The notes beneath the pieces are model-generated. The model did no database searches. It was not told the DNA's origin and saw only the letters and a list, made by a program, of their open reading frames with translations. A stretch of 28,766 nt of DNA from CAZVCG01 sp964626265 (GTDB taxonomy: Bacteria; Pseudomonadota; Alphaproteobacteria; UBA9219): assembly GCA_964626265.1 (NCBI GenBank), contig CAZVCG010000026.1:1-28766 (forward strand), in the 5' to 3' direction. Every line of letters starts with the position of its first letter. Position 1 is the stretch's first letter. Shown piece by piece: positions 1 to 7,806 of the stretch. A program made the translations under genes and the position numbers.

Positions 1-17
1 CATTGCTTCCCTTCACC
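1..17 (-). promoter_or_regulatory. Ribosome binding site and ATG of a gene leaving the window on the left
   Basis: Read on the minus strand, the first bases end in GAAGGGAAGCAATG. The GAAGG purine run sits six bases before an ATG at 3-1. This looks like the translation start of a leftward gene lying downstream of bpt in the same direction. Only the start codon is inside the window, so the product cannot be named. A chance match is possible because only one codon is visible. Confidence 0.4.
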
Positions 18-65
18 TGCTTGTTGATTCAATAAAAAGATAAACGGCTATAACTTCCTTTCGGT

Positions 66-821
66 TTAAACAAATCGTTTCAAAGGTTGCCAGCCTTCAG
101 ACCCCAAGGCCTGAAGGGCCGGAAAGCGCGCTTTATAGGCCATCTTGCGCGACTCTTTGATCCAGTAGCCCAAATAAACGTAAGGCAGATTAAGTTTTTG
201 CGCCTCTTCGACAAGCGCAAGAATCATATATGTGCCCAGACTGCGATGTGGCTGGTCTGTGCGGAAAAAACTATAAACGGCCGACAAACCATCTTGCGCC
301 TGATCGATGATCATTGCGCCGGCAATCGAGGGTCTGTCAGGCAAAACCACGGGATCGAAAAGCGTATACAAACGCGTTTTGGCGTCGCCTTCCCGCATCA
401 TGGAATCAAACTCTTGACGCGACATGCGGGCCATGTCGCTGTCGGCGTGGCGGACGGCTTGATACTGTTGGAAGAGGGCATAAAGCTCGTCGGTGCCCTT
501 AGGCTCTGTTTTTCTGATAATTAAATTACGGTTTATGGCCCGAATGCGCCTGAGAGAGCGTGTCGGCAGAAAATCATGTGCGGCAATGCGCACGGGGACG
601 CACGCGCCGCATCTGTCGCACGCCGGTCGGTATACAATGTCGTGGCTTCGGCGAAACCCCGCTCGCGTCAGCGTCGAATTGATTTCGGCATTGAGGTTTT
701 TATCGGACGTCAGGCGGGCGAAAAGCTTGCGCTCCACCCTGTCAGGCAAGTAAGGGCATGGCAGGGGGCCGGATACGTAAAACGGCAAATCAAGATTAAA
801 GCCTGACGAATGGGCGGTCAT
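66..821 (-). CDS. bpt: Aspartate/glutamate leucyltransferase (bacterial aminoacyl-tRNA-protein transferase, Bpt)
   Basis: The 251-residue product belongs to the family that moves an amino acid, leucine in the bacterial Bpt type, from charged tRNA to the N-terminus of proteins, marking them for the ClpS/ClpAP N-end-rule pathway in the cytosol. The N-terminal ATE domain shows PCPYLPDR with Cys22 and then Cys68, Cys71 and Cys74 in ACDRCGAC, after the hallmark GFRRSHDIVYRP. The C-terminal half has the GNAT-like YLGYWI and MAYKARFP segments near residues 216-233. Length is normal for the family. The gene is read leftwards, 52 bp after the unknown 157-residue protein. Family assignment is firm. The exact donor amino acid is known from studied Bpt enzymes, not from this sequence. 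Confidence 0.95.
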   Translation of the reverse strand: MTAHSSGFNLDLPFYVSGPLPCPYLPDRVERKLFARLTSDKNLNAEINSTLTRAGFRRSHDIVYRPACDRCGACVPVRIAAHDFLPTRSLRRIRAINRNLIIRKTEPKGTDELYALFQQYQAVRHADSDMARMSRQEFDSMMREGDAKTRLYTLFDPVVLPDRPSIAGAMIIDQAQDGLSAVYSFFRTDQPHRSLGTYMILALVEEAQKLNLPYVYLGYWIKESRKMAYKARFPALQALGSEGWQPLKRFV

Positions 822-873
822 GCCGCCAGCATATCACCGATGCTTTAGGCGAAAAAGCGCCATGGAATCATGG

Positions 874-1347
874 TTAAGCGACCTCGGTCATAGGCTCGCT
901 CTCGCGGCTGACTTTGTTCCAGACCGTTCCCGCAGGCGGATAAAGCCGCGTGATTTCAACCTTGAACCGGAAGGGATAACTTTGTTGCAGCGCGTTAATC
1001 TCGTTCTCTACGATCAGCGAGAAATAACGATATAACGCTTCTTCGTGCTCCGGCATCAGCTGGATTTTCTTTCCATCCTCGTTTTTCATGAGGTCAAGGA
1101 TCATCCCGCCGCTGCGTTTGGCGACATATCCCGTCAATGGCGACGTGAAGTCGATGATGCACCAGAAGGCGCCATCCCAGGCTTGCCAGCGGCGGCTGAC
1201 GAAAATCTCGTAGCCCTGAAAGCGGAATACGGCGCCTGAGGCGGACGTCGCGCCAGCAACAGGCTCTACGGCACAACGAAAGCGCCGGGAAATGATCTCG
1301 TCGCTGAAAGGATAGGCATCGGCATAATTGAAGTCTAAAGCGTTCAT
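874..1347 (-). CDS. Unrecognised 157-residue protein
   Basis: I do not recognise this protein. It has no signal peptide or membrane segment and reads like a compact soluble mixed alpha/beta protein rich in aromatic residues, with a WQAWDGAFWCIIDF segment near residues 54-68 and a hydrophobic-acidic helix-like stretch around 100-120. The ATG at 1347 has an AAGGA ribosome binding site eight bases upstream, and codon use resembles the neighbours, so it is very likely a real gene. It lies between motB and bpt on the same strand, but a 176-bp AT-rich gap with a large inverted repeat separates it from motB. It may therefore have its own promoter. No function can be inferred from position alone. Confidence 0.75.
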   Translation of the reverse strand: MNALDFNYADAYPFSDEIISRRFRCAVEPVAGATSASGAVFRFQGYEIFVSRRWQAWDGAFWCIIDFTSPLTGYVAKRSGGMILDLMKNEDGKKIQLMPEHEEALYRYFSLIVENEINALQQSYPFRFKVEITRLYPPAGTVWNKVSRESEPMTEVA

Positions 1348-1397
1348 GGCTTAAATCCTTAAAAAAAATTGCTGTATTAAGAATACCAGAGAGGCGG

Positions 1398-1438
1398 CTA
1401 CCAAAAAATGGTAAAATTAATTACACCTTTTTTGGTAG
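1398..1438. repeat. 41-bp AT-rich inverted repeat upstream of the 157-residue gene
   Basis: CTACCAAAAAA at 1398-1408 is exactly mirrored by TTTTTTGGTAG at 1428-1438, an 11-bp perfect stem. The interior can pair further through GTAA and TTAC. A further CCAAAAA at 1446-1452 can compete for TTTTTGG at 1429-1435, giving an alternative stem. The element lies 51 bp upstream of the 157-residue gene and 86 bp beyond the motB stop. It could be an operator, a leader structure or an imperfect motB terminator. The sequence does not decide between these. Confidence 0.6.
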
Positions 1439-1523
1439 TTTTTTGCCAAAAATGGGTAGGGCAAATCCAAAATCCCCCCGCAAATAACTAAATTTATTAT
1501 TAATTTCCGTTAACCATTAACCT

Positions 1524-2531
1524 TTATGGGGTTGACGGGGATTGGGCTGGCGGGGTAGCGGATTGCATATCTGCGGGAGGCAGCGTTTGCCGTAAAAGGA
1601 CAATGCTGATACGTCTGTTTCGGGGGTCTTTGGGGTTGCCGGGATTGAGGTGATCACGGTCCGACATGCCGACTACGCGGGCGATACGATTGTCGGAAAC
1701 TCCCCCTGTAACGATTTCCCCCATGCTTACGTTGGCTCTTTCCGTGGAAAGCGTCCAATTGTTGCGGCGCGACCCCGCTGGAAAAGGAGCGCTGTCCGTA
1801 TGTCCAGTGACGGATATTTTGTTGGGCAATCGCGACAATACCCTGCCGACAAGCCGTAACAAATCGCGTCCGCGTTCATAAGGAACGGCGCTTCCAGAAG
1901 GAAACATGGAAAACTTGTCGCGGTCGACGATTTGAATCCGCAAGCCTTCCGGCGTGCGGTCGACAAGAAGGTGCTGGGCGAGATCCTGTAATTCCGGCGT
2001 TCCCTCAATAGCCTTTTTCAAAAGGCCCTCGGCTTCCTTGAAGCTCTGCTCTTCACGTTTCATGGCTTCGGCCAGAGCTTCTTCCTCGGAAAGTTGCCGA
2101 GATGGGGGCGTTTCGGTGGGCGTGGCCGTTTGATCAAGGCCGCCGTTTCCGACGCGATCGGTTTTTCCGGCTATCTCCTCCTCGCCCTCTTCGCCTTTGC
2201 CTGCTGTGGGTACGGTACGTTCGTCAAGGGACTGCGGCGGAGCGGAATCCGATATTTGCGCTCCCTTCGGAGCGTTGATGGAAAGGCCGCCCATAACGCC
2301 GCCTGCGCCGCCTGTCGATTTTGAAATGCCCGCTGGCGCGAAATAATCGGCAAGCCCGGCGCGTTGATCCGCCGTCGTCACGTTAAGGAGCCAAAGCAAA
2401 AGAAAGAACGACATCATGGCCGTCACGAAGTCGGCGTAGGCGACCTTCCATGCGCCGCCATGATGGCCACCATGGCCGCCCTTCTTCTTGCGGCGGATGA
2501 TGATAACGGGCTTTTGAGGTTCGGCTGCCAT
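1524..2531 (-). CDS. motB: Flagellar motor stator protein MotB
   Basis: MotB is the peptidoglycan-anchored half of the ion-driven flagellar stator in the inner membrane. The 335-residue product has a basic, glycine/histidine-rich N-terminus, one membrane helix at about 28-50 and the ion-binding aspartate at Asp34 within AYADFVTAMMSF, matching Asp32 of the E. coli protein. A long acidic linker (about 75-170) precedes the OmpA-type peptidoglycan-binding domain, recognised by ISVTGHTDS and the following RANV and NRRISIVLL segments. The gene follows motA by 16 bp on the same strand, so the two are co-transcribed. No other flagellar genes are in the window, so motility genes must lie elsewhere. 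The C-terminal tail is proline-rich. A sodium rather than proton type cannot be told from sequence alone. Confidence 0.96.
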   Translation of the reverse strand: MAAEPQKPVIIIRRKKKGGHGGHHGGAWKVAYADFVTAMMSFFLLLWLLNVTTADQRAGLADYFAPAGISKSTGGAGGVMGGLSINAPKGAQISDSAPPQSLDERTVPTAGKGEEGEEEIAGKTDRVGNGGLDQTATPTETPPSRQLSEEEALAEAMKREEQSFKEAEGLLKKAIEGTPELQDLAQHLLVDRTPEGLRIQIVDRDKFSMFPSGSAVPYERGRDLLRLVGRVLSRLPNKISVTGHTDSAPFPAGSRRNNWTLSTERANVSMGEIVTGGVSDNRIARVVGMSDRDHLNPGNPKDPRNRRISIVLLRQTLPPADMQSATPPAQSPSTP

Positions 2532-2547
2532 GGGCTACCTCACATCC

Positions 2548-3417
2548 TCATGTCGGAGCGGGGAGAGCTTGTGTGGCTTCTTCAACTTCGGAAAAGCTTG
2601 GGCGCACATCGGACTGGATGGCTTTTCGCGCGTATTCCACGGAAATAGCCGGTGCAAAGCCCTGAAGGTGGGCCAATATGCCGACCTTGAGGCACTGAAA
2701 ATAACGGGCTTCGGAAGCAAATCTTTGTTCAAGAGAACGGGCCATAGGGCCGATAAACGCATAGCCGGACCAGACGCCCATAAACGTGCCGACGAGCGCG
2801 CCGCCGATCATGCGGCCCAGGACTTCGGGCGGCTCGGTGATGGCGCCCATGGTGTTGATAACGCCTAACACGGCCGCGACGATGCCGATGGCCGGCATGC
2901 TGTCGGCAACGGAATTGATAGCATTCACGATGGCCGCGTTTTCCGTGTGATGCACCTCAAGCTCTTCGTCCATGAGCGCTTCAATCTCGTAAGGCTTGTC
3001 CGAGCCGAGGGTCATGAGGCGCGCGTAGTCGCAGAAAAATTCGAGCGCGTGATGTTCTTTGAGAAAGCCGGGGAAGTTCGAGAAAATGGAGCTTTCCTCA
3101 GGCTTTTCGACGTGCGCCTCGAGAGCTAACATGCCTTTTGTTTTTGCGAGCTTGAACATCTGGTATAAAACCGACAAAAGCTCGATGTAAGAAGCCTTGT
3201 TGTAACGTGCGCCCTGCAACAGCAATTTCATCGACTTCATGCACCGCGAAATCACGATTTTCGGGTTGCCAATGATGAAGCCTGCCGCCGCCGTGCCACC
3301 CATGATGACAAGCTCCATTGGAGCAGCGTGGGCAAGCACAGCCATGCTGCCGCCCTCGGCGACATAGCCGCCTAGCGTACAAGCAAAAGCCGTGAGGACG
3401 CCGATGATAAAGTTCAT
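2548..3417 (-). CDS. motA: Flagellar motor stator protein MotA
   Basis: MotA forms the ion channel and torque-generating cytoplasmic loop of the stator together with MotB. I start it at the ATG at 3417, giving 289 residues beginning MNFIIGVLTAF and then GGYVAEGGS, which fits the family N-terminus. An upstream in-frame GTG at 3468 would add 17 residues that look unlike MotA. Four membrane segments are visible: residues 1-20, about 34-52, about 170-190 and about 203-225. A large cytoplasmic loop lies between the second and third and contains FEIEALMDEE-type sequence (YEIEALMDEELEVH). The C-terminal RPSFSEVEE motif is typical. No strong ribosome binding site precedes 3417, so the start rests on family comparison. 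Confidence 0.95.
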   Translation of the reverse strand: MNFIIGVLTAFACTLGGYVAEGGSMAVLAHAAPMELVIMGGTAAAGFIIGNPKIVISRCMKSMKLLLQGARYNKASYIELLSVLYQMFKLAKTKGMLALEAHVEKPEESSIFSNFPGFLKEHHALEFFCDYARLMTLGSDKPYEIEALMDEELEVHHTENAAIVNAINSVADSMPAIGIVAAVLGVINTMGAITEPPEVLGRMIGGALVGTFMGVWSGYAFIGPMARSLEQRFASEARYFQCLKVGILAHLQGFAPAISVEYARKAIQSDVRPSFSEVEEATQALPAPT

Positions 3418-3488
3418 GAAATCTGGCGAATCAAAAGCCTGTCGTCCGCCGGGATGGCGGGCGCACACAATTTATGAATGCCTCCAAG

Positions 3489-3511
3489 ATCGTTAAAATC
3501 GCTTTAACGAT
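3489..3511. repeat. 9-bp inverted repeat between motA and the M23 peptidase gene
   Basis: ATCGTTAAA and TTTAACGAT form a perfect 9-bp stem with a five-base loop. It lies 71 bp upstream of the motA ATG and 48 bp downstream of the peptidase stop, both genes being leftward. No T-run follows it on the minus strand, which argues against a simple terminator. An operator or promoter-proximal element for motAB is equally possible. Confidence 0.45.
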
Positions 3512-3559
3512 ATGAGGGCGTAGTTTTCTTGAGAAAGACGGGAAAAACGCTACAAGTGA

Positions 3560-5197
3560 TCAGCATCCGCCACGGAGGCCGCAGGCTCCCACGGGCTTCG
3601 TGGCGAACGCTTTTACAGTAGCGGCGGCCTTGATAAATCCTGATTCGTTTTCCTGTTCGGCAACGACAGGAGCTAAATCTTTGTTAAGCAGAGACGAGAA
3701 TTCCTGCTTGATCTTGTTCTGGCCGTCCTTGAACTGAGCCAAAAGCTTGCCTTGAAGAACGCGTCCGGCGGGCATGTTGACGCTCAGAGGATTGACTTGG
3801 CGGTTGCTTACCCATACTTCAAAATGAAGGTGCGGACCGGTCGAACGGCCTGACGACCCCACAAAACCGATAACATCGCCCTGATTGACGCGCGCGCCGT
3901 TGTGCATTCCGCGCGCAAAACGGCTCATGTGAGCATAGGCCGTTTCGACTCTGCCGTTGTGGCGAAGACGAATATAGCGGCCATAGGCTCCCTTGAAGCC
4001 GACTTCCTCGACAATGCCGGAACCTGCGGCAAAGATCGGCGTTCCTGGCGCTGCGCCGAAATCCGTACCTTGGTGCATTTTCGAATAGCCCAGGATTGGA
4101 TGGCGGCGCATTCCGAAATTGGACGTGACGCGCGCGCCGTCTACGGGCGTGCGCAAAAGGGCGCGCTTGACGCTTTGTCCCTTCTCATCAAAGTAATCGA
4201 CGGCTCCGTCGGCAAAAGTCACGCGGTACAAAGGCTTGACCTTGCCGCCGATTTCCAAAGCGGCGTAAATAATGACGCCCTGGCCAACCGGCTTGCCGTC
4301 CTTCGAGGTTGGCTGATCGTATAACACCTCGAATTTGTCGCCTGGCTTGATGTCGCGCTGGAAGTCGACAGCGTGGGCGTAAGCGCGCAAAAGCGCCGCC
4401 ATAACGGCGCGCGGGACGCCTTCGCGTTCCCCCGCTTCATAAAGCGAGGAGCGAATTTCCGCGCGAACGGCAAACCGCTCTCTTTCAAGCGGCGTCGTTT
4501 TGATGTTGCTGGCAAAGTTGCCGCCCGCCTCACGGGTAATGGTCACTTCTCTGGTGGGTTCCGGCATGAAAGTAACGCCTGTAAGCGTTTCTTCGCTGCC
4601 AAGACGGGTAAAGGCCAGAGTGACTTCCTGGCCAGCCTTGAGCTTTTTGTGGTCGTAAACCTTATTAAGCGCACTTGCCGCAGCCAAAGCGTCTTCCGGG
4701 CTTACGTCCGCATCCGTCAACATGCTCACAAAGGTTTTGCCGGAGCTTAGCTCGACTTCCCGCGTGACGTTTTCCGGTTTCGCCACAACGGCGGCCGACA
4801 TTTCACGGACTTCCTGATGCACTTCTTCCGCGACAGAAACGGCGGCGCGAACAGGCTCGGAATCGGTTATTTGATTAACAACTGGGGCCGCCGCTGCAAT
4901 GATTTCAGGCGCCACGGAATTAATGGAAGGAGAAGGGCTGCGCGGAAACAAATTGTGACCTGCTGCGCCGGCGCAAAGCGCAAACATGCCTGCGAAAAGC
5001 AGAGGCGTTATGCGGGCTGGCTGGAGAGAAGAAGCGCGAGCCGATCCTAGGTGAACTCTAACCAAGCAAGTACCTTGATGTAGTGAATGTTCTGTAGGCG
5101 TAAGAAATGTGGCGGAAAGATGATGGGGAGCCCGGACCCTGTCAACGCGGAATTTGGAAAAAACCGAAACGATGTGCCTAAATTTTAAGCACGACAC
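3560..5197 (-). CDS. Membrane-anchored M23 family zinc metallopeptidase (peptidoglycan endopeptidase type)
   Basis: M23 peptidases cut peptide bridges in peptidoglycan or, when degenerate, activate amidases. A membrane helix at about residues 64-80 anchors a periplasmic protein. An OapA/Csd3-like N-terminal region follows, with SMLTDADVSPEDA at 158-170 and KLKAGQEVTL at 185-194. The catalytic domain at about 345-475 keeps all zinc and catalytic residues: His375 and Asp379 in MHQGTDFG, His423 in AYAHMS, and His456/His458 in HLHFEVW, so it should be active. The tail ends with an unusual GACGLRGGC. The start is uncertain: the full frame begins at a GTG without a good ribosome binding site, and a TTG at 5065 preceded by AAGG would still leave the membrane helix intact. 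Confidence 0.92.
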   Translation of the reverse strand: MSCLKFRHIVSVFSKFRVDRVRAPHHLSATFLTPTEHSLHQGTCLVRVHLGSARASSLQPARITPLLFAGMFALCAGAAGHNLFPRSPSPSINSVAPEIIAAAAPVVNQITDSEPVRAAVSVAEEVHQEVREMSAAVVAKPENVTREVELSSGKTFVSMLTDADVSPEDALAAASALNKVYDHKKLKAGQEVTLAFTRLGSEETLTGVTFMPEPTREVTITREAGGNFASNIKTTPLERERFAVRAEIRSSLYEAGEREGVPRAVMAALLRAYAHAVDFQRDIKPGDKFEVLYDQPTSKDGKPVGQGVIIYAALEIGGKVKPLYRVTFADGAVDYFDEKGQSVKRALLRTPVDGARVTSNFGMRRHPILGYSKMHQGTDFGAAPGTPIFAAGSGIVEEVGFKGAYGRYIRLRHNGRVETAYAHMSRFARGMHNGARVNQGDVIGFVGSSGRSTGPHLHFEVWVSNRQVNPLSVNMPAGRVLQGKLLAQFKDGQNKIKQEFSSLLNKDLAPVVAEQENESGFIKAAATVKAFATKPVGACGLRGGC

Positions 5198-5460
5198 TTG
5201 AGATGATTTGTCGTTTAGCTTTGATAATAGTGGCTTTTTCTTAATTATTCATCACTCTATATGGCCAACTGATCGCGCAACAAAAATACACACATTAAAT
5301 ACGATGTATAACAATATGTCCTACTGTTTTGGGGCTAATTATCGTGAGCAACACAGGCTTGCCTGGTTTTCGAGAATCCAATGATCAAGGAAACGAACTA
5401 AGATTTGAGCTCTTAATTAACATGAGAGCCCACGCCAGTTATGAATTCAGACCCTAAACA
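5198..5460. other. 263-bp AT-rich gap between the M23 gene and ispE
   Basis: Both flanking genes read leftwards. I see no convincing promoter or terminator. A short rightward frame from GTG at 5344 to TAA at 5457 (37 codons, starting MSNTGLPGF) is open, with only a GGGG nine bases upstream. I do not call it a gene. A PacI-type palindrome TTAATTAA lies near 5414, and a weak CAGG/CCTG hairpin followed by GTTTT lies near 5352-5370. Confidence 0.4.
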
Positions 5461-6336
5461 TCATCTTTTCTTGAAAGGAAAACCGCCTGAAACAACCCAC
5501 CACTCAGGATGTTTTTGGAACAACTGGGCCGCTGCTTGCTTGGCGGCTGAACGGTTTGGATAAAGCCCGAAACATGTCGCGCCGCTGCCGGACATGCGCG
5601 CGAGCTGGCAGTTTTGAGTTGCGGCGAGTTCAGTCAGAACGTCTTTAATTTCCGGCATAATCTTGCAAGCCGCTTCCGTTAAATTGTTGCTGCGTTCATG
5701 TAGCATTCTGGCAAGCTCGGTGCTTGAACGGGGATCATGATCCAGCCGCGCCATAGCGGTAAAGGGGGGGGAGAACGCTTTGTAAACGGCAGGGGTAGGA
5801 AGGGCTTTGTTGGGATTGACGAGAACGATGTCGGTGTGGGGGAGTTCGGGGCCGGGATCCGTGACGTTGCCGATGTCGCGAAAATAGCAGGTTGAGGCCT
5901 CCAGACAGCAGGGCACATCTTGTCCCAAGGAACTCGCAATTTGATAAAGGCGCGAATCGGTTAAAGGCAACCCCCAGCACTCGGCCAGCAGGCGCAAAGC
6001 CGTAGCCGCGTCGCTCGATCCGCCGCCTATTCCCGAAGCCACGGGCAGATTTTTGACAAGCGTTAACTTAATATTGAGCGGACGCCCCAGTTCTTTGGCC
6101 AGCATGTGAACGGCGCGTACGGCCAGATTGCTCTCGACAGGCTCGGAAGCCAAAGCGCCAGCCATAGGGCCTTCAAGCTGAAAGCTGAAAGCCTGAACCG
6201 GTTCGAGTTTTAGTTGATCGCCGATGTTCGTAAAAGCCACAAGGCTGTCGAGAAGATGATAGCCGTCATTTCGGCGGCCTATGACATGCAGGTATAGGTT
6301 AATCTTGGCGGGCGCGAAAGCTGTGAGAACAGTCAT
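5461..6336 (-). CDS. ispE: 4-diphosphocytidyl-2-C-methyl-D-erythritol kinase (IspE)
   Basis: IspE phosphorylates CDP-methylerythritol with ATP, the fourth step of the non-mevalonate isoprenoid pathway. From the ATG at 6336 the product is 291 residues. It shows the GHMP-kinase signature: FAPAKINLYLHV with Lys11 near the N-terminus, RNDGYHLLDSL, the ATP-binding PVASGIGGGSSDAA, and a C-terminal MSGSGATCFG. I chose 6336 because it places the conserved lysine at the same distance from the start as in E. coli. ATG 6348 and TTG 6372 are also in frame, and none of the three has a purine-rich ribosome binding site. The start lies just after the apparent rpmJ terminator, so the gene either relies on read-through or has a very short leader. 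Confidence 0.95.
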   Translation of the reverse strand: MTVLTAFAPAKINLYLHVIGRRNDGYHLLDSLVAFTNIGDQLKLEPVQAFSFQLEGPMAGALASEPVESNLAVRAVHMLAKELGRPLNIKLTLVKNLPVASGIGGGSSDAATALRLLAECWGLPLTDSRLYQIASSLGQDVPCCLEASTCYFRDIGNVTDPGPELPHTDIVLVNPNKALPTPAVYKAFSPPFTAMARLDHDPRSSTELARMLHERSNNLTEAACKIMPEIKDVLTELAATQNCQLARMSGSGATCFGLYPNRSAAKQAAAQLFQKHPEWWVVSGGFPFKKR

Positions 6337-6352
6337 GGGGAGGGGCATAGGC

Positions 6353-6386
6353 AAAAGGAAAAGCCTGAACAAGAGAATGTTCAGGC
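6353..6386 (-). terminator. Rho-independent terminator of rpmJ
   Basis: On the minus strand GCCTGAAC and GTTCAGGC form an 8-bp stem with an 8-base loop, directly followed by TTTTCCTTTT. It lies 65 bp beyond the rpmJ stop codon and ends 16 bp before the ATG chosen for ispE. The stem also covers the possible TTG start of ispE, so it could act as an attenuator of ispE as well. Confidence 0.7.
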
Positions 6387-6450
6387 GTGTAACTTTAGCC
6401 GATGTTGACAGAACCGGATAGCAAAAAGACGTTAGGCGAGACGCGCGCGC

Positions 6451-6576
6451 TTAACCTTGGCGCGCCTTGTAACGCGGATTCTTTTTGTTGATGACGTAAA
6501 CGCGGCCTTTGCGTTTGACGACTTTGCAGTTGGCATCGCGCTTCTTGAGCGCTTTGAGCGAGTTGGCGACTTTCAT
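6451..6576 (-). CDS. rpmJ: 50S ribosomal protein L36
   Basis: This 41-residue, very basic protein of the large ribosomal subunit begins MKVANSLKALKKRD and ends with the near-invariant KGRVYVINKKNPRYKARQG. It has a single cysteine (Cys17) and lacks the CXXC and CXXXXH zinc ligands, so it is the zinc-independent form common in alphaproteobacteria. A good AGGGA ribosome binding site lies six bases before the ATG. It is monocistronic, with a clear promoter upstream and a terminator downstream. Such solo placement of rpmJ away from the ribosomal protein operons is usual for this form. Confidence 0.96.
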   Translation of the reverse strand: MKVANSLKALKKRDANCKVVKRKGRVYVINKKNPRYKARQG

Positions 6577-6602
6577 GGTCAATCCCTTATTAAAGAGGGC
6601 GC

Positions 6603-6631
6603 AAAGTAGGGGGAGGAGGGCGTGGAGTCAA
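6603..6631 (-). promoter_or_regulatory. Sigma-70-type promoter of rpmJ
   Basis: On the minus strand the -35 box TTGACT (6631-6626) and the -10 box TACTTT (6608-6603) are separated by exactly 17 bases, followed by a GCGCCC discriminator. The start codon is 26 bp beyond the -10 box. The atpI promoter has the same boxes, spacing and discriminator. Confidence 0.75.
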
Positions 6632-6986
6632 GAGAGGCCGCTCATTAAGTAAACATAGCCATACGGAGGCCACAAACGACGCTTATAAGATCGCCATAAT
6701 AAGCGAATTCAGGTCATTTTAGCAGGTTGTTAACCTTGAGCTTCTAGAATTCGACCATAAGGCCCACGAATTTCGGGGCCCTTCTATCAGCCAGAGAGCT
6801 GATTTTAACGGGAAAGCGAGGCGGAATCATTCGCAAGCCGTTGACATCCAAAAACCTTTGTCCCGTTTGCGGCGTTATCCCCTCTTTGACTCTTTTCATA
6901 CCGATAGCCCCACAATTCTTTCCGCCGCCCTGTGGTTTGGGCGGCGTTAACCAGCGTCCGCATACGCGGGCCTTAGCGAGGACATG
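6632..6986. other. 355-bp region upstream of the PhoH gene
   Basis: No gene is convincing here. The plus strand holds TTGACA at 6841 and TTGACT at 6886, but neither has a good -10 box at normal distance. Two hairpins are visible: ATCAGC/GCTGAT at 6786-6803 followed by TTTT, and the stronger CGCCGCCC/GGGCGGCG at 6923-6946 with an 8-base loop. The second lies 40 bp before the PhoH start and would be in its leader RNA. Confidence 0.45.
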
Positions 6987-7742
6987 ATGGGCAAAAGACG
7001 CGCACGTTATGAACATGCCGGTTACCATTCAGACAAACGCCATAATATAGAGCCTCTTTACCCGACGGGGTCGCCTTGGGACCCGCTTGGGGATCCGGCT
7101 TTTGAACGCCGCGATCAAAGCTACGTTCGCAAGGTCAAACCGCAAAACGCCAATCAGGCGGCTCTGTTCGAAGCGATGGCCAAACATCACCTAGTTGTGG
7201 CGGTTGGCCCTGCTGGTACCGGGAAAACGTATCTTGCTATTAGCGCGGCAGTTGAAGCGCTTGAAGCTGGAAGAGTAGATCGAATCATCCTGTCACGGCC
7301 AGCTCTTGAAGCTGGGGAGACCTTGGGTTTTTTACCCGGCGACATTCAGGACAAAATGTCACCTTATCTGAGACCGTTATACGATGCTCTGAATGACAGG
7401 CTGGGCAGCAAGCGTCTGAAGCAAGCCATGGCGGACGGCGCGATCGAAATCGCACCCATCGGGTTTATGCGCGGGCGCACGTTAAACAACGCCTTCGTAG
7501 TCATCGATGAGGCTCAAAACTGCACATATAACCAAATCAAGATGCTGTTGACCCGCTTGGGCTGGCATTCGACGATGGTGCTGACAGGCGATCCCGATCA
7601 AAGCGACTTGCTGGACGGCATGTCGGGCTTTTCCGACATTGCACGGAAACTGGAGCCTGTTCCAGGCGTGGCGGTTGTGCGGCTGTCCGATCGCGACATC
7701 GTGCGGCATCCGCTGGTCGCCAGCATGTTGGGCGTACTCTAA
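6987..7742 (+). CDS. PhoH family P-loop ATPase
   Basis: PhoH-type proteins are cytosolic NTPases with a superfamily 1 helicase-like core, linked to RNA metabolism and in some bacteria to phosphate starvation. From the ATG at 6987 the product has 251 residues. It shows Walker A GPAGTGKT (about 74-81), SRPALEAGE, IAPIGFMRGRTL, Walker B VVIDEAQN and TGDPDQSDL. A family-typical ending RLSDRDIVRHPLV closes it. Two adjacent ATGs occur. GAGG lies two bases from the first and five from the second, favouring the second. This is the short form without the N-terminal domain of the PhoH encoded next to ybeY. Neither miaB nor ybeY is nearby, so it is probably not the ybeY-linked copy. Confidence 0.9.
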   Translation: MGKRRARYEHAGYHSDKRHNIEPLYPTGSPWDPLGDPAFERRDQSYVRKVKPQNANQAALFEAMAKHHLVVAVGPAGTGKTYLAISAAVEALEAGRVDRIILSRPALEAGETLGFLPGDIQDKMSPYLRPLYDALNDRLGSKRLKQAMADGAIEIAPIGFMRGRTLNNAFVVIDEAQNCTYNQIKMLLTRLGWHSTMVLTGDPDQSDLLDGMSGFSDIARKLEPVPGVAVVRLSDRDIVRHPLVASMLGVL

Positions 7743-7806
7743 AAGAGTTCACAATCTTCCAAGATTGCCTCTTGGCCTGAGCGATGGCGCGACTTAAACT
7801 GTTCCC

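Noticed and set aside
5344..5457. 37-codon rightward frame in the gap before ispE
   Set aside because: It has only a weak GGGG upstream and no relatives in the window. It cannot be told from chance.
6820..6986. Rightward frame with LTSKNLCPVCG reminiscent of a zinc-ribbon protein
   Set aside because: Only one CXXC pair is present, there is no start with a ribosome binding site, and the rest of the frame is low-quality Pro-rich sequence.
6744..7028. Leftward 94-codon frame upstream of the PhoH gene
   Set aside because: It overlaps the PhoH start, has no ribosome binding site I can see, and its protein has no recognisable pattern.
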